This document shows positions 50,601 to 61,154 of a DNA stretch of 64,000 bases, piece by piece. Position 1 is the stretch's first letter. Every line of letters begins with the position of its first letter. Below the pieces are notes generated by a model. That model saw only the letters and a program-made list of their open reading frames with translations. It was not told where the DNA came from and did no database searches. This DNA comes from Cymbomonas tetramitiformis (Eukaryota; Chlorophyta; Pyramimonadophyceae; Pyramimonadales; Pyramimonadaceae): positions 1 to 64,000 of the forward strand of contig LGRX02035127.1 in the NCBI GenBank assembly GCA_001247695.2, read 5' to 3'. The position numbers and the translations under genes were made by a program.

Positions 50601-51854
50601 ACCCTTTTGAATTGTTATTGATGCTGAAATGTACTCTCGTGATCTTTAGGTATGTGTATGTGCGGTGTGCTTTTGGGGGGTGTAACGCCATAAAGTTAAT
50701 TAAAATTTCTGGTACTATCACAAGTACCAAGCGCGCGGTGACTTAAAAGGGCACGCTATGTGGCCACGAGGTGGCATGCATGATGTCACATTTCATTATT
50801 GGGATGTAAGGTCAAAGCGCGGGTTAGAAAAACCAAAATCTAAAATGTTAGCCAACCAAGAAGGCAATAAGGTCACGGGAAAGATCTCGTTAAGAGAAAA
50901 CAAATTTACACTCAACAATTATATAGAAAATAAGGACATGGGGTCGAAATTCAGGTTTGAAGTTCAGGAATTTACAGCCACAGGGATAAGTAGGGTGAGA
51001 AAGGGTGGCGATCGTGTCGTAAGTCTTGATGTGACGCGCGTGCTGCTTCGGAGACTGCGGGTAGCTAATCCGGTCCATCTATAGTCCTAGGCAATTGTGC
51101 TTACGACGGAAAACTTGCCTCTCACTCACTCTACTTTACCCCGTGACTACGTGAAACCTAGAACTTCATCCTCTGATCCGTGGCCCCACGCCCTTATAAA
51201 GGCGTTTAGCCAGCCATAATTGGCGGTAAATTAAAACCACCTAAGGCCGGTGGTGGGCGCAAACCTGCAAGAACACACACGGTGAAGCACTACAAACAGG
51301 TATGCAACTCTCGCATATGTCAACCGTGAAACTGTGAAGCTATACACAAGATAATACGAAGTGTAATAGCTTCTGCTGAAATGAATGTGATGACAGCCCC
51401 TAGGAAATCAGCATCAGGTGTGGAAATGACAAATGCAAGAATGAACTGTCTGACTACCGAAGTCGATATCGGAGATGGCGCTGATGACAGTGAAGTAGTC
51501 AGAGTAGTCGAACCGTATCGGTGATGACACAGAAGACTATGACACTGTCGGCGTGCCAAATCCAACAAAAGTCGAGTCCATCACCCCCATCGTCAACATG
51601 AGCTTTGACCACTGCGAGCTCACCCCGCAGCATCCTCCACGCTTCCCTCCACCCTGCGTGCCCCTTGGCCATTGCCTGGTGGTGTTTGGCGGTGTTGCAT
51701 CCCTCATCCCACCGCTTTTCCTCTCTGCTTTCGCACTTGTGTACGGCAGAGTGGAGCCACACCGCATTTTCCACCTTCGCCCCCCTCGGGGTGTCCACGT
51801 CCCCGCACTCGCTATGGCATGTGGCACGCGTGGGTGGACGGGGGTTACATACTT
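50601..51854. other. Unassigned region with one small ORF
   Basis: The ORF 50758-51084 (plus strand, 108 codons: EGNKVTGKISLRENKFTLNN, FRFEVQEFTATGISRVRKGG) is the only protein-like segment; family unknown. ACTATCACAAGTACCAA at about 50714 and ACTGTCACAAGTACCAA at about 50513 form a direct repeat. 51240-51550 shows no feature. Confidence 0.35.
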
Positions 51855-53093
51855 AAGTGCATAATTTCGGAAAATGTTATTATACGGCTTGATATTTTTG
51901 GAGAAGTTTGGAGAAGGTTTGGACAAACTCAAAAATATAAAATTTTGACATTTAGGGTTTAGGAGTAGTCGTGCGGGGCCATTTTGGTCACTGCAAACCG
52001 CAGGAAATCGTGTTTTGCACTTGGCATGCATGCGCGTCGCATGAATGTGTTGATAAAAGGTCACCGCCGAGTTTGGGGAGGTGCACCAAGTTAGTTGAAG
52101 GCACTTGAAAGTTGCATAGCCAAGATTTTAGGGTTTTAGGGTTGCTGGCGGGTGAAATATTGGCTGTGAGAGCAGGGGTTTCGCGTATGCGGGGTCCGCT
52201 ATAAAGTGCATAATTTCGGAAAATGTTGTTATACGGCTTGATATTTTTGGAGAAGTTTGGAGAAGGTTTGGACAAACTCAAAAATATAAAATTTTGACAT
52301 TTAGGGTTTTGGAGTAGTCGTGCGGGGCCATTTTGGGCACTGCAAACCGCAGGAAATCGTGTTTTGCACTTGGCATGCATGCGCGTCGCATGAATGTGTT
52401 GATAAAAGGTCACCGCCGAGTTTGGGGAGGTGCACCAAGTTAGTTGAAGGCACTTGAAAGTTGCATAGCCAAGATTTTAGGGTTTTAGGGTTGCTGGCGG
52501 GTGAAATATTGGCTGTGAGAGCAGGGGTTTCGCGTATGCGGGGTCCGCTATAAAGTGCATAATTTCGGAAAATGTTGTTATACGGCTTGATATTTTTGGA
52601 GAAGTTTGGAGAAGGTTTAGACAAACTCAAAAATATAAAATTTTGACATTTAGGGTTTTGGAGTAGTCGTGCGGGGCCATTTTGGGCACTGCAAACCGCA
52701 GGAAATCGTGTTTTGCACTTGGCATGCATGCGCGTCGCATGAATGTGTTGATAAAAGGTCATCGCCGAGTTTGGGGAGGTTCACCAAGTTAGTTGAAGGC
52801 ACTTGAAAGTTGCATAGCCAAGATTTTAGGGTTTTAGGGTTGCTGGCGGGTGAAATATTGGCGGTGAGAGCAGGGGTTTCGCGTATGCGGGGTCCGCTAA
52901 AAAGTGCATAATTTCGGTAAATGTTGGTATACGGCTTGATATTTTTGGAGAAGTTTGGAGAAGGTTTAGACAAACTCAAAAATGTTATTTTTTGACATTT
53001 AGGGCTTTGGAGTAGTCGTGCGGGGCCATTTTGGGCACTGCAAACCGCAGGAAATCGTGTTTTGCACTTGGCATGCATGCGCGTCACATCAAA
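51855..53093. repeat. 349-bp satellite, 3.5 copies
   Basis: Copies start at 51855, 52204, 52553 and 52902 with AAGTGCATAATTTCGG, an exact 349-bp period. Identity between full copies is very high; the last is truncated at about 53093. Each unit holds two TTTAGGG-containing words (GACATTTAGGGTTT and GATTTTAGGGTTTTAGGG). Confidence 0.95.
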
Positions 53094-53202
53094 ATTGTGA
53101 TGCCCCAAGTTTGTTCAAATGCTTGAGCATAAATATGCAAAAAATGTTATCATTATTGCATTGTGAATGCCAAATCCCATACTATATATTTGAATGCAAA
53201 AA

Positions 53203-56200
53203 TTACAACAGTGATAACACGCGCTCATGCTCGGCAGCAGGCATCTTGTACACATCCCCTCTTTTAACTAGGCGCACATCGGTTGCACGCACGGCTTCAC
53301 AAGAGATCAAGCACTTTATACTTGTGTCTAGTATGTAGTCATCTCTCACATCGGCATCTTCCCATTCAAAGTACCTCCCCGAAACCACAAATTCTCCCGG
53401 GGCAAAATATTGCCCATAGTCATCTCGGCGCCCCCTAGGTCCAACCTCCGTCACGGCGGATAACGCCTTCACCAAGTAGTAGGCGTGTGTGCGGTCCGCC
53501 GGGTCTCGGTGGACCGCGATGATGCATCCGCGCCGCACCGCTACACTCACATCACTCGCATACTCCTCCACCAACTCCCGCACCCTTGCCGCGTCCGCAC
53601 CCGATGCGGGCGTCAATTCCACCTCCCTCCACAAATCCACATGCGAGCTCTCCAAACAGTTCTCGGACGTCGGCATGGACGACACACATTCTGCATAGCA
53701 TGACACGCAATAGCATGTCCTGTCGCGCACCAGCAACTTCCCCTCCACGCCCGATCGCACCGAATGCAGTTGCAAAGTGCGCTCCAAAGATTTGTATGCG
53801 ATGCGCGCCGTGTGATCAACCGCCGACAAACCTCCCGCCACCTCTTTCGTCGCGTCCTCGGGAACTAGATACAAAAATCGTTGATTGAATGCAGCCCTCG
53901 ACTTCGTGTAGCTGGTGTCCGCGCGTGTGCGCAACCTCTCCACACAAAAAGCATAGAGATCGGCCGCACACAAGATCTTCCCATACCATTTGTCACCCTC
54001 CGAAATTACCGCCACCGCCGCTGCATGCTTCACGTGTGCCCCCGCTCCGTCCTGCTCCCCTTTAGCATGCGCCGTCTCAAAGAAGTTCCGCTGACAAGGA
54101 ATCCCCAGCGACCATTCCATTTTGCTGTTTCCCACGTCCGCGAATCCCGCCGCGCACTTGTTCTGCCCCGCACAGCCATCCGCCCATTCGTGAATAAATA
54201 TTGGCTTCGGAATCCCCCTTTTCTCAAAGTACTGTACTCCTTGATGATCACCTCTCGCATGTACTGAATGAATCTGTGATCATGCTTGCGGTCATCACTG
54301 ATAAAGTACACATAGTCCTTTATCACAACCGGGTTCTCCGCCGTGGACTCTGCCCCATCGACTTCCTTGCACGCGTGCCGCCATAATACACACACCAACA
54401 CAGTAGCCTGCTTCACCACCCAGTGCAAACTCTGAACTTCCCTCGGGATGTTCAACGAATGGTTCTCGGAGAAGTCGAAACACCACGCCGTATGCCCCAA
54501 CGGCAAATCCGTGATACACGTCTTAAATTGACGGTGCTGGTGCAAGGCCATGAATGTATGGTAAGCATAGGGACGCAAAAACGGGCAGTCCCCGACGCCA
54601 TTTAGCCTCCGCCACTTCCACGATTCCGACGCCGCGTCCTCGCACAGAAAGCGTCCATTGCACCGACAGTTTGGCGACTTCCCCGGTTCGTGCCCCAGCA
54701 ACAGCGTTTGCAGCTTAGATATCAACGCCCCCAATTTCGTCTTCTTCTGCAAAAACTGCAACCTCCTAACCTCTTTCCCTTCGTCGTCGTACTTGCCCGT
54801 ACTCAGAGTCTCATAGCACGACCACCTCACCTCCTCCGCATATTGCACCTCCTTCTCGCACACTTTAAAGTTCTTCAAACCTCCGCACTGTTTGCAGGTT
54901 TGCAACAGGCACTCTATGCGGTGCTTATCCCCTTCACGCGGGCGCAACAGACTCTCCGCGAACGTGGAGGTAGACTTCCCCGCCTTCACGATGCCACACA
55001 CTTGCCCCGTCGGCGCACCCACCGCGCTCTCCCTCTTTTCCTCCGCCGTCCGTGGCACTCGGGGGCAACACTTCTTATCCTTGCACGGGCACTTCTTGTG
55101 CACCGCCTCCTGTGCTTCGTCGAACCCTTTAAGCACCATGCGCATGTCCTCGTGATACCTACAACAACAAGAGATGTTGTCCCTTCTTCTCAACCGTACC
55201 ACATTGTGCGGTTTGCAAACTCCCGCCTTCTCAAACGACCTTTGCCCCACCTTCACGCTTGGATATTTCGCCACAAATCTCCGGTACACCACTAGTTGCG
55301 AAGCCTCAAGCCAATGCTTGCTAACGTACTCACGGGGCGTCCCCGTGTGTGGATCTCTTGCCAACACCACGTCCTTCTTACAAGGACTCACGCGCGTGTT
55401 GTCCGGGTGCAACCAAAAGTCGCGGATGAGTGCACAAGTGGCTTCCGCCATGCACCCTGAACGACGCCCACGTCGCTTGGGGCGCGTCACACCCACGTGC
55501 AAGCTCCTTCGTGCACGCTCGGCATTGCCAACCCTCGCACCCGCCAGCATGTTTTTATGCCCCGTGATGCTCGCATATCCTACACGCTTATGCACGCCTA
55601 ACATTGTTGTCGCTGCGGTTAACACTTGCCCCTCTTGCATGTTCTCGCCAAACACTGCGGCCGCCACTGCAAGCTTGTGCTCCTCGTTCAAGTTAGAATT
55701 CCTACTCGACAGTGCCCCAAAGACCGCAACCAGGTTTTCTAGAATGCAGTCCATAGCTTTGGTCTTCGCCATTTCTGTATCACCGAACAACGCTGCGCGA
55801 CAGCGTTGCAGTACACCTACTGCCACTTCCTTTGGCAGCGTTTCAATGTACCCCCTCACCGCTGAAGCGATGCGGTTTGGGGACCTACTAAAAATCTCGC
55901 TCATCTTCCCTTTCCAGTGGTTCCTGTTTCCTCGCTTCAGTGGCGTGTATTCCTGTGGTCTGTCAACTTCGTGACGTGTCAGCGACCGACGCAAACCATC
56001 TTCTTGCCCCTCTATCCCTCCTTTGGACACTTCGCGCGAAGTGTCCAGTTCGTCTGGAGAAGAACATTCCTCTTTGTCTGAGCTGTCAGGAATCTGACAA
56101 TTGCGCAAGGGCGTGGAAGTCGCCTCAGCTCGTGCAGACGCCCAAATATCGCACACCGAATCCAACTTGGTAACCAAGTGTCGAAGCGTCGGCATAGCTT

Positions 56201-56507
56201 CTTGCGGTAGGGGCCACACTCCAAGAGGTATGGTGCGTGCGGAGTCGCCTACTTCTACTAGAAGAGGTAGCAAGTCCATAAGAATTGGCGGGATATCTGG
56301 TCCAGGATTGTAGCTCGCGTCTGAGCCGCACAAAGCTAAAAAGACGCTCATAGCTAGAATGACATGCATGATTCCACATAACTGCCCTAGTAGCCAACGT
56401 CGATCATCCCGAACCACGGTGAACTTCACGTGGCCTTCCACGATGTGCACCCCTGCTACAAAAAGGTATGCGCACTCCTCAACAGTCGTTCTCACGCATT
56501 TTGTCAC
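53203..56507 (-). pseudogene. Transposase-like protein (DFSEN / ADGCAGQ / NFFETAHAKG family), one frameshift
   Basis: The upstream ORF (56507-54030) has a variable N-terminus, then Cys clusters (CPCKDKKCCPRVP, CLLQTCKQCGGLKNFKVC) and the core CFDFSENHSLNI...YVYFISDDRKHDH. After a shift near 54229-54238 the next frame continues IFIHEWADGCAGQNKC, RNFFETAHAKGEQDGAGAHV and a C-terminal region to TAA 53203. These motifs match a family seen in many eukaryotes (roughly DFSENY, SDD.KH, W.DG...Q, NFF.T.HGKG..DG), usually annotated as uncharacterised and probably transposon-derived. Conserved acidic residues could form a DDE-like site; that is inference. The shift is a 5-bp direct duplication (GTACA/AGTAC), so the gene may have been broken recently. 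Satellites flank it on both sides. Confidence 0.7.
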
Positions 56508-56734
56508 AGATCATAATAGTTCATAATAGCTTCGGGCTCTTTACAAATAAAGTACAACCGCACCGTTGAAGCTTGTCGGATTGGGGCGCCGCTTCGTCCC
56601 ACCCATATCGTTGTCGTTTCTACCACGCTAACCACATATCAAATATACATGAAATATATTCGTGCGAAGGCATGAGCTTCCTCGCACTTCCATCACCGGT
56701 CACATTCTTGAAGAATACGAACGCGTTTCACTTC
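56508..56734. other. Putative 5' flank of the transposase-like gene
   Basis: AT-rich DNA between the upstream end of the minus-strand ORF and the 103-bp satellite. ATAATAGTTCATAATAG lies next to the ORF. No promoter can be assigned. Confidence 0.3.
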
Positions 56735-57480
56735 GAAATGGCGTGAAGTGCTTCATGATGTGGCGCTTTGGAGTTCACCAAATCTGTCAGCGCTCCACAT
56801 CATAATTTATATCCGTGACATAATGTTGTGTGCATCGTGATGTGGCGCTTTGGAGTTCGATCAAGTTTTATCGACGGACTCCAAATCTGTCAGCGTTCCA
56901 CATCATAATTTATATCCGTGACATAATGTTATGTGCATCTTGATGTGGCGCTTTGGAGTTCGATCAAGTTTTATCGACGGACTCCAAATCTGTCAGCGCT
57001 CCACATCATAATTTATATCCGTGACATAATGTTGTGTGCATCGTGATGTGGCGCTTTGGAGTTCGATCAAGTTTTATCGACGGACTCCAAATCTGTCAGC
57101 GCTCCACATCATAATTTATATCGGTGACATAATGTTATGTGCATCTTGATGTGGCGCTTTGGAGTACGATCAAGTTTTATCGACGGACTCCAAATCTGTC
57201 AGCGCTCCACATCATAATTTATATCGGTGACATAATGTTGTGTGCATCTTGATGTGGCGCTTTGGAGTTCGATCAAGTTTTATCGACGGACTCCAAATCT
57301 GTCAGCGCTCCACATCATAATTTATATCCGTGACATAATGTTGTGTGCATCGTGATGTGGCGCTTTGGAGTTCGATCAAGTTTTATCGACGGACTCCAAA
57401 TCTGTTAGGGTTCCACAGCCAAATATTTTTGCGTGGGATATTTGTATGTGCATCGTGATGTGGCGCTTTGGAGTTCTGGA
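56735..57480. repeat. 103-bp satellite whose unit is a hairpin, about 7 copies
   Basis: GATGTGGCGCTTTGGAGTTC recurs at 56942, 57045, 57148, 57251, 57354 and 57457 (103-bp period), with earlier copies at 56838 and 56757. Inside each unit GATGTGGCGC pairs with GCGCTCCACATC, and TTTGGAGT pairs with ACTCCAAA. Confidence 0.95.
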
Positions 57481-57574
57481 CGGACTTGAAGGCCCAAGAC
57501 TCCGCCGTTACTTAATTGACTTATGCTCCTGAAACCTAAGAGTAAGTAGCACGTTAACACCTTGCCCCAGAAAC

Positions 57575-58986
57575 ATGGGGGCGAACCGTGGAGCAAAGGC
57601 TGTTGTGAAAGCTCTTGTGAAGAAGAAAGAAGAGAATGTAGTGAAATGTGTGGTCCGCGATTGTGCGGTCCCGAAAACTATTGTACCGAAGATCCAATGC
57701 AAGACGTGCCAGGGCTACTTTCATTTCGCGTGTTCTAGCAATGAGGAGGTTGGAGTAATATGCAAGCAGTGTGGTCCTCGGCCGGGGAAGTGCGTTTATT
57801 GCAAGAAAAGCGCGACCATTATGACTTGTAGTGTTTGTGGAGGTGGTTTCCATCCTTCATGTCAGCGAAAATTCGGGACTGCCGATTGTGGTTTGCTCAC
57901 AAATCAAAAGAACTGTGGGCGCAAGGAGTGCGAGCAGCGATCAGAGTGTACTGCTAGTGAAGTGGCGGAAGATGCCACCGAGGCCACCGTTAAAACGCTG
58001 GCCTCAATTGACGCTCCCCGCGCGTTGGCGGGCTTGGCCAAGGAAGCGCAGAGTTCTCGAAGAAAGTCCTTGGACTGGCCTACTAGCGCGCTGAAGACCG
58101 GCGACGCTGGTGAGCACATTTTTCAAAGTGGTCCAATAATATAACGTTGTAATGAGTTTTTAGTTCTATTTATGTTTCTCGTCCTACTTGTGTAAACGTG
58201 CTTGGTTTTGGTGTTCTATGAATTAGGTGGGCTCGCCACGGCTCCGCCCTCACCCCCACCGCCAGCACCAGATGAGTCCTGCTTCATATGCGAGAAGGAC
58301 GATGGACGTGGTGTCCACAGGTGCTCGCACTGCAATGCTAGCTACCATAACGTGTGCATGGTAGCCAAAGGCATTGAAGAGGTGAACAATTGTGGTAGGC
58401 CGGAGTGCATGGCGAAGCGCACGGTCTACCCAACCTCCCAAGCCGAGAGAGACGCTCTGAACCTCGCAAAACATGGTGCCATGCTGCTGGAAGGCGCGCT
58501 CGAGAAGAGTTTGCCGTTGCTTGCGGTGCCGTCGGCGTCGGATCCCCCGCCCCTTGTTCAAGCGGCCACACCCGAGGGCGTTCGGGGGGGTGTAGAGGGG
58601 CCGTCGGGAGGGGCGGAGCAACCCGCGCATGCTCCCGCCCCCACCAGCACGGAGGTGCCCGCACCCGACACCGCAGGGCTGGTAGTGAACGCGCCGTCGG
58701 GAGGGACGGCTCAACCCGCGGATGCTCCCGCCCCCACGAGCACGGAGGTGCCCGCACCCAAGACCGCGGGGGTGGTACCGGACGCGCCGTCGGGATCGGC
58801 GGAGCAACCCGCGGACACTCCGGCACCTGCCTTGTCCATGCTCTCGGAGTTCTCGGCATCGGCTCCCCCACCCCTTGAAGCGGCCACACCCGAGGGCGTT
58901 CGGGGGGGTGGAGAGGAGCCGTCGGGAGGGACGGCTCAACCCGCGGATGCTCCCGCCCCCACCAGCACGGAGGTGCCCGCACCCAA
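57575..58986 (+). CDS. Double PHD-finger-like protein, truncated by a MITE-like insertion
   Basis: Exon 1, 57575-58109 (ATG; donor GTGAGC), and exon 2 from 58227 (acceptor TGAATTAG) join in phase. Exon 1 has a basic N-terminus, then CVVRDCAVPKTI...CKTCQGYFHFAC and CVYCKKSATIMTCSVCGGGF with HPSC: a Cys/His-rich, PHD-type zinc-binding region. Exon 2 starts with a Pro stretch, then CFICEKDDGRGVHRCSHC, YHNVC and NCGRPEC (second PHD-like finger), followed by Pro/Ala repeats (QPADAPAPTSTEVPAPK, 3-4 copies). PHD fingers usually read histone H3 tails. At about 58987 the repeat stops abruptly and non-coding sequence with inverted repeats begins, so the C-terminus is lost or lies further on. Confidence 0.65.
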
Positions 58987-58987
58987 G

Positions 58988-59262
58988 TGGCTACTATCCG
59001 GGCCACTAGTCCTTCCCCAAGGACTAGGCGGAAATGCACATTACGGCCGGATTAATGGTCCTTAGACCCAACACCATGCTTCAAAAAATCCTTTGGGACA
59101 CAACCTAAGTGCCTATCTTTGTGGGAAGTTGAATTTCAAAGTTTGGGTACCCGTAATCTAGCCGCGGTTTAGGGCTATGACATGCTCTAAATTTAATTCA
59201 TTTGGCTAGTCCTTGGGGAAGGATTAGTGGCGGCATGGCCCCTAATGGCCCCTTAGATGGAT
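58988..59262. mobile_element. MITE-like element with inverted, internally palindromic ends
   Basis: GCCACTAGTCCTTCCCCAAG plus GACTAG at about 59002-59030 is the near-exact reverse complement of CTAGTCCTTGGGGAAGGATT plus AGTGGC at 59206-59232. Each arm is itself a palindrome (CTAGTCCTT/AAGGACTAG). The block interrupts the Pro/Ala repeats of the PHD gene. No clear TSD was found, so the outer limits are approximate. Confidence 0.55.
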
Positions 59263-59698
59263 AGGGGGTGATGTACCACCACCCACACATCAAATTTATG
59301 ACCCAATGTAAAGGTGCATAACCGTAAATGGCGTATAATGACGATATATTATGCTCTCAGCGCATGGTAAACACCACCACTAAGACGAAAATGCTGAATT
59401 CTGACATTTTTCGACCCAAAATTCGAGCAAAATATTCAATAACACGCACCCTAATGGTTGGAAAATTCCCCAAAAAATACCGAGGTATAGTTTGAAGTCA
59501 TATTTATGCATCACTATGCTCACTATTTGTAATATGTCCCATAGCTCATATGATATGGGCCATGCAAAGCTGCAATTTGGGCATTGTGGCCCCATACTTA
59601 AGCAGTTCCAGCTGATATAAATATGACAAGTACCACCAAGCAGTAGCCATATAGCGACCAATGGCATAATCCCAACTCACCGCCACGCCCACCCATCA
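59263..59698. other. No gene seen
   Basis: AT-rich unique sequence between the MITE-like block and the CCTATGGAA arrays. No ORF, RNA or repeat supported. Confidence 0.4.
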
Positions 59699-61040
59699 TT
59701 GGATAGGCTATACCCTACAGATCTGCAACCCTTGGGAAAGCTTTCCATAGGCATGGAAACAGGTGAAAACCCTATGGAAAAGCCCTATGGAAAAGGGAAA
59801 ATGGATACTGGAGGTTATCTCGAAAACAAAAATTTTGAGTTTCCATCCCTATACTCACCCTTGGGAAGGTTCTCATTATTTTCCAGGGCATTCCATAGGG
59901 TGATTGTGCTTTCCATAGGGTTTTCCAAGGCATTCCATAGGGATGATTGTGGCGTCCATACCTATGGAACGTTTTCCATAGGGATGGAAGGAATCGTATG
60001 GAAAATATCGTATGGAAAACCCTATGGAAACCCAATGGAAAGTCCTGGAATATCAAGCGCTTTCCGTACCTATGTCATCCCTATAGCCTTCCTATGGAAA
60101 GTCGTATGGAAAACCCTGTGGAAAAACACACGGATCTGTTCCATCCCTATGATAACCCTATGCTGGCCCTATGGAACCTAATAGGTCATACCTATGGAAA
60201 TCTTTTCCCCAGGCATGGTACCCCTTGGGAAACTTGTTTCCATACGGACGGTGTACCTATGGAAGCGAACTCCATAGGCGTAGTATCCCTTGGGAAGCAA
60301 TCTTCCATACGGTCGATATACCTATGGAACATTTTCCACAGGTATGGTATCCCCTGGGAAAGATCTTTCCATACGGACATTATGCGTACGGAAGACGGGC
60401 CCATACACTTAGCGTCCCTTGGGAAATAGGTTTCCATACGGCCGACATACTTATGGAAAGGTTTTCCACTGGGTGGCTCACCTTTGGGAAAGATTGTTCC
60501 ATAGGATGGCTATACCTATGGAAACACAATTCCATACGTGCTGTATACTTACGGAAAGGTATTCCATACGGATATTATACGTATGATTCCGTTAACAGCA
60601 TCAGGAGTATACCTATGGAAACTCTTTCCGTAGGGTGACCCGCCCTATGGAATTCATATTCCATACGGTTATTATACTTATGGAGAGCATTTTCCGCAGG
60701 TGTACTATACCTACGGAAAGCTTTTCCCCCAGGGATACCATGCGTATGAAAACCGTATATTATAGGTATGGAAAACATCTTTCCCTACGTATGTTATCCG
60801 TATGGAAACTATTTACTATAGGCATAGTATAGGTATGGAACCAGTAGATATATATGGTTTCCATAGGCACGATACAGGGATAATATCGGGATGCTATACG
60901 TATGGAACTTAATTAATATTTACTTTCCATAGGCACAGTAGTGGGGCAGTATAGGGATACTGTACGTATGGAATGCTAATACTATTTCCACAGGTATAGT
61001 ACAAGGATAATACAGGGATACTATACGTATGAAATGCTGG
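59699..61040. repeat. Array of alternating inverted CCTATGGAA / TTCCATAGG repeats
   Basis: Dozens of CCTATGGAAA, TTTCCATACGG and GTATCCCTTGGGAAA words alternate in orientation about every 20-30 bp. At 60170-60470 a near-regular 58-65-bp unit is visible (TTCCATACGG, TATACCTATGGAA, TTCCACAGG, TATCCCTTGGGAAA). Both strands give the same Met/Glu/Pro/Tyr/Trp-rich mock peptides, so it is non-coding. Confidence 0.9.
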
Positions 61041-61154
61041 TCATCAACTTAATACACAATACGTAATAACGTTTGTTCCATTGTTTCCAGTCTATTTCAC
61101 ATCATAAACCTCTTTTTCCAGTCTATTTCACAACATAAACAGTCTATTTCACCA

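Noticed and set aside
44821..51300. LTRs of the Copia element
   Set aside because: I compared both flanks and found no convincing direct repeat pair with TG...CA ends, so no LTRs are reported.
51841..53100. Interstitial telomere (TTTAGGG) repeats
   Set aside because: The TTTAGGG words occur once or twice per 349-bp unit and are not in tandem; they are part of a satellite.
54030..56507. N-terminal hydrophobic stretch (VILAMSVFLALCG) as a real signal peptide of the transposase-like protein
   Set aside because: It lies in a poorly conserved region before several later Met candidates and does not fit a nuclear DNA-acting protein; it is probably upstream non-coding sequence.
59699..60832. ORFs of 65-160 codons rich in Met, Glu, Trp and Tyr
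   Set aside because: They arise from CCTATGGAA/TTCCATAGG words in every frame.
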